64,000 bases of DNA from Exophiala sp. HKRS030 (taxonomy: Eukaryota; Ascomycota; Eurotiomycetes; Chaetothyriales; Herpotrichiellaceae), in contig JAHWDD010000003.1 of NCBI GenBank assembly GCA_023897205.1, forward strand, positions 2,669,665 to 2,733,664. Reading direction: 5' to 3'. The notes beneath the pieces are model-generated. The model worked only from the letters and a program-made list of their open reading frames with translations. It had not been told where the DNA came from and made no database searches. Below are positions 1 through 12,341 of this stretch, one piece after another. Each line of letters begins with the position of its first letter. Position 1 is the first letter of the stretch. The position numbers and the translations under genes were made by a program.

Positions 1-800
1 TCGCCGTCCGATTACATTCCTTTGAAGTCCTAGCCATAAGTGGGTGTAGGTGTGTCGCGGCACCGTGGAGAGAGGGCCTTAACAGAAGGGTCCGTGGAAG
101 CTTCTCTGACGTTACTGAATTTAGAATTCGGATTGGCTCGTGCCCGGGCTATTGAGAGAGTTTTTAATGTATGGCAGTCGACTGCTGCTCAAAGAGGAAT
201 ACGGGACACTGCTTGCAATGAGTCGTCGTTGTTGTTGATGCTATCAGAGTTGCAGGAGGAGAGCGAGCGAATATCCCTTTAGGTGCCCTTGTGCCCTTTC
301 ATCTTCCTGCCTCTTTGGGACGCCTTAGGCTTGGCGCGGCAGGATCCATTCAGCGTTCATCATTCATGCAACCTCGTCGTCATCCGGCTCAGCCACACCC
401 AGCGAAGCGATGCGAGTCATGCTCAAATTTCTATACGCCGCGGACACGGAGGTAGGTAGTAGGTAGTTGAATGGGTAGATCTAGGGATTTTTTTTAATGC
501 TTCTGCCTGTTACCCTTTTTGATGAATCAATCAACGTTGCCCAATCCTCCCGTTGGAACCGAACGGACGGTGTCCCGTCCGACGCCATCGAAGACATGGT
601 TTTACTATCTATCTGGGTAGATATATAACATCCTCCGACCATCATGGCTAAGGGGTCATATACTTGATCTCGACATTCCACAGAGAAGAACAACAAGAAG
701 ATAAAACAAACAACTTCGACTATAGCTTTACCAACCCACCAACTTCACCACCGCCATTATTACAGTATTCCACTCCTCCACCGCCTCACCAAACCAAGAC
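1..800. other. Non-coding stretch, no gene supported
   Basis: I see no convincing coding sequence here. The last 140 bases or so are rich in A and C with little G, as in a fungal 5' leader, and run into the possible small gene that starts at 801. Confidence 0.4.
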
Positions 801-1022
801 ATGGACAGAATCCAGAACAAACAACAATCAACCATGTCTGCCCGCCTGATGGTCCTCCTTGTACTCGTCGACGTCTTCAGTCTAGGCGAGACTCGATCGT
901 CACGTTCCGCCGCTCGCATGCAAGACTCTATCTCGTTCGCCGATGAAGACCTCGACGCCGACTCCGACTCGAATTCGATTGCCTCGGGTCGCTGGTCTAG
1001 TCAGGAAACCTTGACGCACTGA
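801..1022 (+). CDS. Possible small protein, 73 aa, unknown
   Basis: This single-exon ORF follows an A/C-rich leader and starts in a good fungal context (AAGACATGG). It has a hydrophobic run at about residues 13-27 that could be a signal peptide or membrane anchor; a second ATG at 834 would place that run at the N-terminus. The rest is polar, with an acidic Asp/Ser stretch (DEDLDADSDSNS) and a short tail. Third codon positions in the second half are mostly C or G, as in real genes of this window. I do not recognise a family. It could be a chance ORF; leader and codon use are the only support. Confidence 0.35.
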   Translation: MDRIQNKQQSTMSARLMVLLVLVDVFSLGETRSSRSAARMQDSISFADEDLDADSDSNSIASGRWSSQETLTH

Positions 1023-2763
1023 ACAAAACGCCCGAGTTTCTTTCGTCTGATCAAACAGACCATCGACAGATCCGATCCCTCTCTTCCTAGCTCTACTCCG
1101 TACGGGAATTCAACTGGCCATACCACACCAACCTTTTGAATAGCCCGACCGGTTCATGCACGACATCTGATTTATCAACCCCCATCATTTTTCTCCACTG
1201 TTCTCTGTTGTCATCCACGGTCCACAGATACCACATCCCTGCCTGGGATGGACCTGACCCACTGAATATGTCAAAACCTCCGATCCACCCTCTCCCACTT
1301 CCGAGGATCAAAAGTCTCGAGTCCCATTTTCCCCCACAAAAGGTCCAGTTCACATGGTGGGTGTCACCATGTTGATTAAGACCCAGCCTTATGAAGACGA
1401 CGCAAACGATTCTCACGACTATGAATGATGACAACCGCAATCTTAGCTGTTCTCCGGTCTTGATGGACATACCAGCACCACTCCTCATCTACTCAAAACG
1501 GACTCCCACCAACCTCAGACGTTATGACCGCCGACAGAGAGTCACGTGTCTAATCAGTCGAACATCTGTCCAACGGGGCATACGAAAGCAAGTTCTTGAA
1601 TTTTGGTTTCAAATCGGCGCATCGAAAGCGTGATGATACTCCTCTTTCTTTTTCACCTGCATTGGCATATATCCCAGTATCACATCATTCACCATGACTT
1701 GCGCGAGAATGGAAGGAATACGAATCATGGGCATGGGACGAAATGAATATACCTACCTACCTACCTACACATTAATGATACCCTTCTGCAACACAGCCGG
1801 TGAGTCCGGTGATATATGTACATATTCATATCTGTATAAATTATCCCGAATTTCCCTTACTGTTCAACTTCAATCTTCAGAAGAAAAAAAGTAATCAAAG
1901 ATAATAAAGTTTCTAGATCTTCTTTTCCAGATTATATTTCCCAAGCCTAGTCCTCCTTGCTTCTTTCCTCCTCCTCCTCCTCCTCGTCCTTCTTCTAATT
2001 TAAAGATTGGAAATGGCATTGAGATGCGTAGCAGCTCTGTACTCTGTATCTCTACTTTGTCTCATGGACAAACTCTGAGTGGAGCCACTGAGCGTAACGT
2101 AGTGCCCGTATGAGTGGCAGGAAGGATTCATTGGACTAGTGGCATCCTGTCGTGGAAGGGGAGGATTGTCAGCGAAAAGATGTCGCGGCTTAACTAGATT
2201 ACTAACATGGAATAGGGTGCAAGGGCTATCATTCGCTAACAACTGCTACACTCTGCTTGCTCGAGGGTTCATAAACTATGTAGAAGTGAAAAGGAGTGCG
2301 GAAGGCTTTCTTTTCAACAGCAGATCGTCACTCTGCAAAGACGCGTATGATAAAACTCCTTCAGATCCCTTTTTCGATGGGATGCGCGACTTGACATCCA
2401 AGCCCAGCTGGGTATATCAAGCTGCCCACCTTTTACCCCGAGAAAGAAATTACCAGCTGCCCGGTAGTCCTTCCGCAAAAATATAAAATGAAAATGACAA
2501 AGGAATCGAATATCGTCAGGATGAAATGTAGGTCATGACTTCATGTTAAAAGGACAAGTTCCGTAGCCAAAAGCAAAATAGAAGAGCAGGACGAGTTGGT
2601 TTTGTCAGCAGCAATCCAACTTGAATTCCATTCGACTGACCCATCCCAGCTTTTAATCGTGGCAATTTGATGAATAATGTTCACAGTACAATCGAGATAC
2701 TGCTCTTTTGGTGGCATTCAAGTTCCCAACACCACGAGACGGTTTTTGTATGTCCTATTGGGG
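1023..2763. other. Intergenic, no gene supported
   Basis: Several short ORFs on both strands lack start context, splice structure or recognisable motifs. A pyrimidine-rich CTC-repeat tract lies near 1970-1990. One exact copy of the dispersed 9-mer TACTCCGTA is at 1094-1102. Confidence 0.5.
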
Positions 2764-4450
2764 CTAACGGACGCGAGTTTGTAATGGGATAGGAACGCCC
2801 ACGCTTTGTCTAGGGCCTGATGGCAAACCCGATGTCTGAGGTACTGTTCGTCGGTTGAGACGATTTGTTCGCCAACGTTCGTAGAACTTGGACTCAGTGT
2901 CAGCCAGATATCTCAAGACCCCGGGTTGGTACTTACCACTTCACGACTTGCTTCCCGCAATTCCGATCGCCACTCGCCAAACACGGCATCCTTGAGTTTG
3001 ATAAAATCACAGTGTTTTTCGTTATATGGGTCGGCGAATCCCCAAGGAAATTGTCGTCCAAGGGGTCCATCCTTTGATTCAAGAGAATACTTGTCTGGGC
3101 TGATAAAAGACCATGGTTCAAATCCACTGAAGAACGTCACATCCGTTGCCGACAGTTTCGAATCGCGATTGTTATTGACAGTCGGCTTTGGGCGTTTGTG
3201 GCCTGAATCATCACTATTGTGAGAGCCTTGCTCGCTTCCCGATTCGGCGTCACTACTTGCATCTTCGTCACGTTCATCAAACTTGTCGTCGTCGGAACCA
3301 TCAGCTTCAAAGTTAAGACCCTCAAGGGGATCTAAGCCCGCCTTTTTCAAGCTCTTTTTGAGTTTTTGTTTCAAAAAAGCCATGTGTGCAGTCGTTATAG
3401 TATCCGCTTTACTGATGACGGGAATGACGGTGGTTTGTTTGGAGAGAACCTTCAACACTTGAATATCGAAATCCTCGTCTAGGGCACCGACAATACGAGC
3501 AGGCTTCCCTACTCGGCCATTTTCATTCCCATTGCTAACATCTTCTGAAGCATTGATATTCGCGTCCAAGCGTGATGGGTCGAGAATGAAGAAGACGCAA
3601 TGAATGTGAGTGTCCCTGACTCCTGGTGCGCGGACGACTTTCATCTCCTCAATGAAGGTGTCGTCAAATTTGCTCTCGACAAAATTGCTCATCTCACGAA
3701 GTTGAAGGTCGACAACCCCTTTATCTAGACCATGGGAATCCCACAAAGTGAGACCCACTCGTTCATTGTCGACTTCAATCTCTTGATAATGGTGGATGAA
3801 ACTGGAGTTTGACCGCGCCGAGGATGGAGGGGTATCGCCGTCAGGGGCTCGATTGGCCTGTTTTTTCGCCGGCAGAGCCAAAGAGGATTTTAGAAAGTTG
3901 ATCAATGAAGTCTTGCCAGATCCTCGGGCGCCAATGACGAGGATGTTGTAAGGAGTAGGATCTTTGCGGCGGCGGACTCTTCGAGGAGAATTAATGGTGG
4001 AAACAGTGGAATTTGCATAGGAATAACGGCCGCCTAAATACATGTTAGCAGGTGATGGTGGAGCGAGACTTGGGACTACTTGCGATGGGTCATGCTCTCA
4101 GTACGAGCATAAGGATCGACGGTCTGGGACTCGAGGCCCGCAGGTAATGGGGGTACTGGGGGAGTACCACGGTGCACGCCGTTTGTCGGGTTGTTTGGAT
4201 TGTAGTTTTCTCCGCCAAAGGACTGGATGCCTAGTGGTTGAGGGGTGTATCCCGGTAGGCGAGGAGGAGATTGAGTGACCTTTGCCTGTTCGTCCATCTC
4301 GCCGAGTTTCTTCTTGAGACGGGAACTTGAAGCCTTTCGATCACCTAAAGCCTCTCCACTTTTGGATCTGAAAAGGCGTGAACCGAGACTGGTGCTTCGA
4401 CGGCTGGAGGTCTGCGATTCATTGCGCGAGATGGGAGCGGGAGAAGTCAT
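2764..4450 (-). CDS. Septin, filamentous-fungal AspE-like, 523 aa
   Basis: Septins are GTP-binding proteins that form filaments at septa and growth sites. Three exons (4450-4105, 4033-2937, 2892-2764) give 523 residues with the frame kept across both introns. The first exon is a disordered Ser/Pro-rich extension of about 115 residues. The G domain follows: P-loop GARGSGKTS at about residues 150-158, a DSHG at the G3 position, and SKAD at G4. A very acidic Asp/Glu/Ser insert follows G4. The last exon supplies the septin-like end (FYERWRTNRL) and a basic tail. The P-loop differs from the GxxGxGKST of core septins and resembles the AspE-type group known from filamentous ascomycetes, as I recall it. 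The second intron is only 44 nt, with a strong GTAAGT donor. Septin family is secure; the subgroup is inferred. Confidence 0.85.
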
Positions 4451-5001
4451 GTTTGGTGAAGCGGTGCGGACTGCGTCTTTGTATGGGATCTTTCATTCAG
4501 GCTTGGTGATTGCAAGCAGAAGTAGAGGCTGACGTGAGGCTCAGTGGGCAAGTCGGTCGGGCCTGAAGGCTGTGTTGGTGGGAAGGCCGGTTTTGGTTTG
4601 GGTTTCGGTGTGATCAAAGCAGTGACCAAGCCAACGTCTTCAAAAGCGACCAGCGCAGGATGAAGCTGGTGAAGGAGTGAAGGGTTTGTTTACAGGCCTG
4701 GTTGTGATGAAGGAAAGGAATGAATGAGAGTCGTGGTGACAATGGGTGGTGGAGAGGGAGGTGAATCTCGAATGGCGCAATAGAACAGACAGTAGTTCAA
4801 CTGGGTGAAGCGGGGAAAGAGTGTCTCAATTAACAGGTACTGTGTTATTTGACGGTACAGGAGTCTGGGAAGTATGGTTTTTGATGAGTGAGGTTCTGAT
4901 CCCTGACCGAAAGTCAGAGATGATGAAGATTGGCGAAGAACTGGTTACGGAGTACGGAGTTGAAGATTTCCCAGGTCAATGGTGCAGGAGGTGAAGGCAG
5001 G

Positions 5002-5040
5002 GCGCAGAGCGTAGAGCGCAGAGCGTAGAGCGCAGGGTGC
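5002..5040. repeat. Short tandem repeat, 14-bp unit
   Basis: The unit GCGCAGAGCGTAGA is repeated about two and a half times, followed by a diverged part-copy. Confidence 0.7.
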
Positions 5041-5338
5041 AGGAACCTGGAAGCTGCAGGGGAGGGAGGGAGCGGGTTGGTGGGTAGTCCGTACTCCGTA
5101 CACTGGCAGTTAATCTATCCAAGATGCCCACCTAATGCCCACCTAATGCCCTAGTTAGAGTACTCGGTAGCAGTAGCAGGTTGCAGGACGGGGTACGTTA
5201 GACTGCTTAGACTGTGCCTTAGACCCCTTAAGATGATTTAGGCGGTGATTAGTCAGTTTTTAGTTGGTCCTGGACTAGGATTTTAGACGACTGCAAGATC
5301 TTCAAGTGGTAGGTGGTTGCTCCTAGGGCCTCCTAAAA

Positions 5339-5375
5339 TGCTCTTAGACGCTCTTAGACGCTCTTAGACGCTCTA
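5339..5375. repeat. Short tandem repeat, 10-bp unit
   Basis: The unit GCTCTTAGAC is repeated about three and a half times without a mismatch. Confidence 0.8.
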
Positions 5376-6126
5376 AGGCAGGCTCCCAGGTGCCTGAGGC
5401 CCACTAAATGCCCACCTACCGTTTAACGGTACCAACTCTAACCATTGGGGACACCTACGATCCCCTGTCCCTGTCGGATCAACACAAAGGTGCTGGTGGT
5501 GCTGGACGGAGTACTGTAATCATGCTGTGGATGAACAGCTCCGGGCCGTTTCGCCGTTGGAAAGTGAGAGCTCCAAGTAAACCTTCTGGCCAACCTTCTG
5601 GCTGCTGGAGACTTCGGCGCTGCCCGTCATCTGGGACATGGCATGGTGATAACTCAATAATAACCAGATCCGATCTTTTCCCAGCGCCATCTGAATGATA
5701 GGCTTGATCAACAGGAAACGTCAAGATAATGTGAGAGGTATTATTGAAACACGGCTGACTTTACAGCTGAAAAGATCAATCACCAGACACAGTCAACGCT
5801 TCAGGGCCGCCTATAACGTCCTATTTAAAGGTCATGGCTAATCACTGGGTAAATAGGGGAGGCTGCATCCCAGTTCTGGGGCGTTGTTTCTAGGCTGTCT
5901 TCAGCCTACAGAGACCTATTCCCGCTTAACTGAGGGGCTACCGAGGCCTATTCAAACCCCGGAAGGCACCCGGACTCCCAGCGTCTCTGTCAGCAGCTAT
6001 CTCCGGGCAATGGCATTACCTGATGTTCCATGATGCATCATGGGATTGATTTGTCTTGAAAACCCCGTATCCATCAAGGGCCTTGATCTCCATGGCCTGG
6101 CACAATCAATTTATTCTCTGACTTTC

Positions 6127-6169
6127 CGATTCTCTGATTCTGATTCTCTGATTCTGATTCTCTGATTCT
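6127..6169. repeat. Short tandem repeat, 14-bp unit
   Basis: The unit GATTCTCTGATTCT is repeated three times; each unit is itself built from shorter GATTCT words. Confidence 0.8.
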
Positions 6170-6979
6170 ATGCCTCGTGGCCTCTCATCATCACCCTTGG
6201 GGCTTCAAAATTCAGGAATTGACTCCCCTTCCTGTCATTTTCGAAACGTCGATCTATTCCATCCCCCTTCTATTGCATGGCCAAGGAAAACCCACCATGC
6301 AGCATGGGTCCATAAATAATCACGGTTTCAGGGGAAAGTGGTCCCTGGTGTCGATGGTCACGGATGGTGTCGCCGCATGAGTGGTCAACGAATCCTCGTT
6401 TCAGCACCTCGTCGCCGCTAACACCGACCCCTGTAAGCCCGGACCACCACTTAAGATCATGCATCGTCATATTCAAAGCTCAAGCACGCACCAAGTGCGG
6501 ACGACCGACAAGGGTTTCTGCCAGGCCCTGGATCACTTAGGAACGGTTCACGAGGTTGCAGTACTGTAATTTGTCGGGTAGGAAATCTACTCCGTCTGCA
6601 TCGAGTTCAAAGCTGTCTGGCGCCGCTTTTATCCATTTTCTCTCTCTCTCTCTTGCCTTCCGGATGTACGGGGTAGTCCCAGCAATGGAGCCTCCTCAGG
6701 GCCTCGCCGCTTTTGGACTTTGGCCTGTATGGCAATCTCCTCAACCTTCATGACCTTCCACCTTCGTACCCTTCTAACCTTGGGAAATCTCAACGACGTG
6801 ATCGTGTATTGCTCCTGTTACGAGCAGAGTGTACCACGGCATAGCTTCACGCTGGCTGGAACACCTTCTCGCAAGCACTACCGACTTCAGAATTAATAGG
6901 TCAGCTACTTTTCTATTATTGCCGAATGACATCCGCCACTGATATATTGAGGATTCACATTTCCTTTTGCTCCCATCCA

Positions 6980-9329
6980 CTAAGGGGCAACCCACGGAAA
7001 GCCCATCATGGAATCTCCTGCGCCTGAGCCGAGAGATCCCCAGTCTGTCACATCCAAATTGCTGGTATTGTCGAGCAGTCCAGAGACATCGTTGAAACCT
7101 TGGGGTATAAGATATTCCGAGTACCATGTCGGCTGGCCTTGAATGCTATGCATTGTCTTATTCAATCCGAATTCCAGAGGGAGTGTCGTCAGGTCACCAG
7201 TTAGATCATCCGGGCCTAGACTGATCTCCGGTTCAGTCACGGAAGTCGACTCGCTTGAAAGAGCCTCTTGTATTGGCCCAAGATCAAACTGGCATGGATT
7301 TATGACTTGACGCAACCGTTTCCTCGCATCGTCAGCAATTGACCAGGTGGCGGCCAAATCCTTCAGAGCTGAATCCAACGTCGTCAAAAGTCTGACACTC
7401 AAAGCCCTCGATGGCACCTGTTCCGCACCACGGTGGGAAATAGTTGCTACGATCGCATCCGTGGCGACAATAGCGCCATGGACGCATATAAAGGGTGCCA
7501 CTCGAAGTGTATGCCATTTCCTAAATCGTTTGAGGATCTGGCAAATGACTTCGGCCGAGAATTCGCAGGTGTCAAGCGCATCTAAAGCAATCTGGGACAC
7601 TTCCAGCTGTTCAGATGTCATGTCTCTCAGTGATAGGACTGGGCTATTCAGGCTTATGAGGGTAACGTGAAAGAGCACACTAAAAGAAATCAGCAAGAAA
7701 ACTTGACGTGGGGCTAAGGAGTGCTCTCACTTAAGAAAAACGCGGCCTGGTTCTACGTCCTGTTCCCGAGAACTCCATTGATTCCATCTCATCTCACCGG
7801 GCAGTGAGTCATGCCACTTCCATAGTCGAGCGTTGAATTCGCCATGTGCTGCATTAACCCAACATCCGGCTATCGACGATGTAGTTTCACCGGTTATGAG
7901 AACTTCAGCCTTGATATCCTCAATGATTTTTTCAAGTTCTGAGAGCATAGTCATGATCAGCGTCGGGTCTAATCTTCCACTGCTTTTCGGTCTTTGTGTG
8001 TCGATTCCTGCGACATCCAGCCCAGGTGAATGCAATGCTTGGGTGGTGAACAACTTTCCAGCATTGGTCATTGCCAGTGGTCTCCCAAAGAACATACTGA
8101 ACATCCTGGCATATGGGTCAGCGAATCCAGCATTTGCAAATGGTTAGGTCTGGACTTATCGGATATGGAAAATATCGGAGCAATACGTTGCCATGACTCC
8201 GAGCTCATGAACAACGTATCCTGAAAGTCTTCACTATATGGAAGCGAACGGTCTTGGAAAATACCGAGCTGTTGGGCCATTCGAAATGCCATGCCTTTGG
8301 GTTTTATGTAAGCTCAATCTCAGCCAGGTTTCGTGGCAGGTCGAACCTGAGTATGACCATGTTTTGGCGAGTTCCCCCTTCCGGATTCAAAAACCGCTAG
8401 CAATAGCATGGCTTGACAGGTGGTCAAGTGAGGTATCCAGAACTTGCGAGATATCTCGAATTCTGCTGCCGCCGCAAATTGAGGAGCGAGCGACCGCACG
8501 TGTTGACTATTGGACATCAAGGCACCAAGCGAACACATGGTGTGCAAAGGCGACGCATCATCGCCTTCACCTAATTTCACTCCGCTCGAATACTGGGCCC
8601 AAAAGCGTTCTCGATCAATTATATTGCAATAAGGGACTTGCCACTTGAAGAATAACTCGACGCACTCTTGCATCACTGAGACAGGAACATCTGAAATGTC
8701 AGGAGTCTCGAAACGTTGGAGATGTAAAGGTTCTTCACGGGCTCACAACCTCGGAGAATGCCTTTGCTGAATGCACTTCCAGGGCCGTAGAAACACATAG
8801 AGCCTTCTTTTGAGATAAGTCAATAGTCCCAGCCGTCGATTTCAAACGCTTACCGATCTTGCCACCCTGCCAAAAGCCACTGGTCAACTGTGGGAGAATG
8901 TCGTTGGCACGTCCCGCGCCTATGGCCCTGCATGCAACCCTGTCTTGGGAGCCGACGTTGATACTGCGAATGATCATATCTCGCTCATGCCCTCGAGTCG
9001 ATTTGACACTTTTAAGGAGAGACTCCAAAGCCGTTATCCGGGTCTCAAGTGCCGTGACATGCTCACGCGAGATTGGACTTCTCTTCCAGTCCTGCGTGCG
9101 AAATTCACAAGCAACACCAGCGGCAGAACAACTTCGACAAGGTGCTGTCCGAGAACATCTGATCTACGGGCAGGTTAAGATCGCCCTGATGAAAATAGCT
9201 TGCTTGAAACGAACCTTTCGAGTCTGGCAGCGCTTACAGCTAAAATTATGTACTGTTAGCTGCTACGATCAAAGGTTATGACCAGTAGGTGCAGACTTAC
9301 GATATTCTCTTCGTATCAACTTGAGGCAT
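6980..9329 (-). CDS. Zn2Cys6 transcription factor, one frame break
   Basis: This is a fungal binuclear zinc cluster regulator. I reconstruct eight exons: 9329-9301, 9239-9215, 9163-8854, 8806-8747, 8690-8347, 8294-8156, 8105-7731, 7679-6980. The zinc cluster (Cys-x2-Cys-x6-Cys-x5-Cys-x2-Cys-x6-Cys, about residues 11-37) is split over exons 2 and 3; a short coiled segment follows. The fungal-specific regulatory domain is shown by VELFFKW, CQAMLLLAVFESGRG, WSYSGMAFRMAQQLG and DK-MFSMFFGRP. The domain reads through only if one base is added at the run 8362-8365: the conserved WSYSG lies one frame off from the part before it. With that base the model is 660 residues. A frame-neutral alternative intron would delete WSYSG, which I find unlikely. 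It lies 348 bp downstream of the transporter on the same strand and may control it and the sulfotransferase. Several donors (GTTCGT, GTTCGA, GTCCAG) are weak, so some exon edges may shift. Confidence 0.8.
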
Positions 9330-9677
9330 CTTTCTGACTAAGATGCTGCAGTACAGTCACAATGTTCGTTCAAGGGCGGGCACTCAGATACTTTTCATAT
9401 GGGTTGAGTTGTGTGAACAAGTTCGGGATTTAAACACGTGATGAGCACGCCATCTTCGGCGAGCGGCGTGGCTCCGAGTCTCTCATCTACGCGAGCTGGT
9501 TATATCTGACATTATGGGGCAACCTCGTCGAATTCTCCACGAACGATATTGCATCGATCAGTGTCTCTTCAAAGAGCCGTTGCTCGAAAATAATCTCAAG
9601 AGACGCTTATCACGTCCTCCTGCCTTATCAACAGTCTATGTACCATCTGGATGAAATTCTTTCACCTCTAATCAGTC

Positions 9678-11573
9678 TTACTTCCGGTGCAAGCCTTTGC
9701 CCTGTGCAAAGAACGACGCTACAAACGCAATAGTTGCAACAGCGGTGTTTGCCAGGAATGCGTATTGCAGCGCTTCATAATAAATATGACGTGCTGAACT
9801 TTGAACCTCAGGCGGCAGTGTCCTCAGAGCGGTTATGGAGTGACGAATTTCGTCAATGATCTTCAACTACAACGTCAGAACCCAGGTCTTCAACTTCACA
9901 TTGCGAGGGCAAACGTACCCGTTCCTTATCCGGAATATCGGCCAGAGCTGGGAGAAGTCGTTGTGTCAACACGTTTTGAAGTAATGTGGAAGACGCCGCC
10001 ACACCCCACACCGTCCCCATGGATCGAAACAAATAGACAAGCGATGTAGAAACCGCTTGTTCTACAAGCAGTCAGCCACCTCCTGGTAATTCTGACTTTG
10101 GAGTCATACTTACGGCTATGATCGAATGCCGCTATGAAAGTGAACAAAATGGCAGGGTAACACATGCCTTGGCCAAAATTTGCCGGGAAGAGGAAAACAA
10201 GATGCTTCCAAGACGAATCCTGAAACTTCAATGAGGCAACGAGCCCATTGCCCAGCATCATAAAGAAACAACCTGTTCGGACAAGACCGTTGAGCTTGCC
10301 CCATCGAGACATGATGATGCCTGAAACGAGACCACCGACGGGGGTTGCCAGAGATGGAATGACCATACGCAGGCCAGCTTCAGAAGGCGTATCTTCGAGA
10401 ATTACCTGGAAGAAAAGAGGGATCATAAACAGGAACTGTTTTTGGTCATCATTATTAGCCAGGACACAAGAATTCTCAACTTTACTTACCGAGTACGCAA
10501 CCATGCCAACACATATGTTACTGATCTGGTTTGAGATCGCAAGAGTGCCCCTTAACATCGTCATTGGCATGATAGGAATTGCTCTTGTTTTCATTTCAAC
10601 GAAAACAAATGCGGCCAAGAGGATTACACTCGAGACCATTGCTACGATGACTCGCACATCACCCCATGAATAGTTGTTTCCGCCCATGCTCATGGCTGTG
10701 AGCTGGGCTGAAAGACCCAGAACAAGAAGCACAGCACCTGTAACGTCGATCTGTTGCCATTTCGATGTATGCTTCACGTCATTCGAATTCTCTTCATCGC
10801 CAACAGGCCTTTTCTCCTGCTTCGGTATGACCAGGTAGCCGACTGCAAACGCAAAGGCAGAAACCGGCACTTGGGACAAGAAACACCAGCGCCAACCGAT
10901 ATGGTCTGCTATCAACCCTCCGAGTGATGCACCACAGATTGAGCCAAAGCCATGCAGCACATTTTGCCATGCTTGATACATTCCACGTTCTCGGAAAGGA
11001 ATCATGTCTGAATTGATGATAGTCGCCATCGTGATGAGTCCACCTCCTCCCAGTCCAGTCAACGCTCGCATGATATTCAAGGAAACGACATCAGCAGCCA
11101 AGCCGCACCCAAGACATCCAAGCAGGAATGTCCATGTTGCTATGAAGAAACAAGTTCGACGACCGAGAATATCTGAAAATCTGCCATAAAGGGGCTGAAA
11201 CGCCGTGCTTGTTATCAGATACGAGGTCGTGAGCCATGAGATCGTATTGGCGGCGTTGAACTCTGATCCGATCACTACATATGTCGACGCAGTAATTGTC
11301 CCGTCGAATCCCGAAAGGAACACGTTTGAGAAGATTGCTAAAGATTGTTAATACCATCAACACTATCATCGATCCGACGTCTCGGCAAGATTCTAACTCA
11401 CCTAGCTCGATCCAATAGAACCCTGGTGGGGGTTCCCAGGCTCGGGCTGGAGGGCTTCCATAGTTTTCGGCATCGGTCAAGAGTGGTGTTGTCTCTTCGT
11501 GTGGCTCGATTTCGTCATGAGAATCAAAATCGCCATGCCGATCTTCGTCAGGCAATATGCCGCCTGAAATCAT
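9678..11573 (-). CDS. MFS transporter, 557 aa, DHA2/Fnx1-Vba-like
   Basis: Proton-coupled exporter of the major facilitator superfamily. Five exons (11573-11402, 11337-10490, 10435-10114, 10061-9919, 9866-9678) give 557 residues in frame. The cytosolic N-terminus of about 60 residues holds an acidic dileucine-type sequence (EETTPLL), a kind of vacuolar or endosomal sorting signal. The loop after helix 2 carries the MFS signature GRFSDILGRR, and a glycine-rich helix (GLGGGG) follows. Many hydrophobic segments fit 14 helices. The sequence resembles drug/amino-acid transporters of the Fnx1/Vba type more than sugar porters. It is divergently arranged with the arylsulfotransferase across a 768-bp promoter and precedes the Zn2Cys6 regulator. 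The substrate cannot be read from sequence; export or vacuolar storage of a phenolic or its sulfate is conceivable but pure inference. Confidence 0.88.
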
Positions 11574-11900
11574 GTCAATTAGCTAAGGCACGAATCGCAG
11601 CTGGACAGCAAAGTTTCCAAGCGTCTTTGGGGAGAAGATAGGGGTGAAATAAGAGCAACCGATGGCCAATATGTTCGATCAAAAAACCATTTGAATTTTC
11701 AGCACCATAAATTATGGAGGACTATGAAGCTTTTGGAACTTGCAGATAAAGGCCGCGCCGTCGCCGGGGAAGTATCATCGTCCGCTCATGACCATTGCCA
11801 GGCCACCACGTCGACAAAGTCTCGGCCTCGACTGCATGATTGGACCCAGATGTTGTGTTCTCCGTCTGAAATCTCATCATTCACGCAATGGCCGACTTTA

Positions 11901-11915
11901 CGGGGTCCATGTCCG
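11901..11915. promoter_or_regulatory. CGG-N9-CCG element, copy 1
   Basis: CGGGGTCCATGTCCG is an inverted CGG/CCG pair with a 9-base spacer, the architecture bound by dimeric Zn2Cys6 regulators. The similarity to copy 2 runs on into TC after the last CCG. Confidence 0.5.
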
Positions 11916-11958
11916 TCTACATGCATGAGCCACGATCAAAAACTCTGAATTGTGGGCG

Positions 11959-11973
11959 CGGAGTCCATGTCCG
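11959..11973. promoter_or_regulatory. CGG-N9-CCG element, copy 2
   Basis: CGGAGTCCATGTCCG matches copy 1 at 14 of 15 positions, in the same orientation and 58 bp further on. Two copies with the same spacer sequence next to a Zn2Cys6 gene suggest a specific binding site. Confidence 0.5.
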
Positions 11974-12341
11974 TCACCCTCAGTGGAGGAGAATCAGACC
12001 AGTGAACTGAACAAAATTCGAGGTGTCCAACATGATTCGTCTTGAAATTGTGTCGACTGGTTCTGAGATAACACGCTTCGATCTGTTGGTTTCTTTGTCG
12101 AGGAGAGGTGCAGATGGCGTTCTTAACCCATGAGAATGACGAATCGACCTCTCACTGGAGCATCTCGAAGTGTATCTTCCAGATAACACCCTCATTCTTC
12201 CTTCCAACGACTCGGGAGAATCTGTTCAGCACGGGTGGTTGTTCTTCGTATGAATCCACGGCACATCGGACACACTGAGCGCGATTTCTTATCTGGTTCT
12301 TGCCAAAGTCTCAGGTTGGACTTCTGTAGCAAGCGATAACA

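Larger units (their letters stand above)
4451..6979. other. Intergenic, 2.5 kb, repeat-bearing
   Basis: No gene is supported. The stretch contains three short tandem repeats (listed separately), two exact copies of the dispersed 9-mer TACTCCGTA/TACGGAGTA (4946-4954 and 5092-5100), and repeated 'cccacctaatg' and 'ttaga' type words. The part next to the septin start is likely its promoter. Confidence 0.5.
11574..12341. promoter_or_regulatory. Shared promoter of transporter and arylsulfotransferase
   Basis: This 768-bp gap separates two divergent start codons. It holds a pair of near-identical CGG-N9-CCG elements, listed separately. No other element is evident. Confidence 0.55.

Noticed and set aside
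8106..8155. A second frame break in the regulator near 8150
   Set aside because: A 50-nt intron with a CTGAC branch site joins SDK to MFSMFFGRP in frame, although its GTCCAG donor is weak.
8691..8746. A frame break in the regulator between exons 4 and 5
   Set aside because: A canonical GTGAGC donor, CTGAC branch site and TTTCAG acceptor join the frames without any correction.
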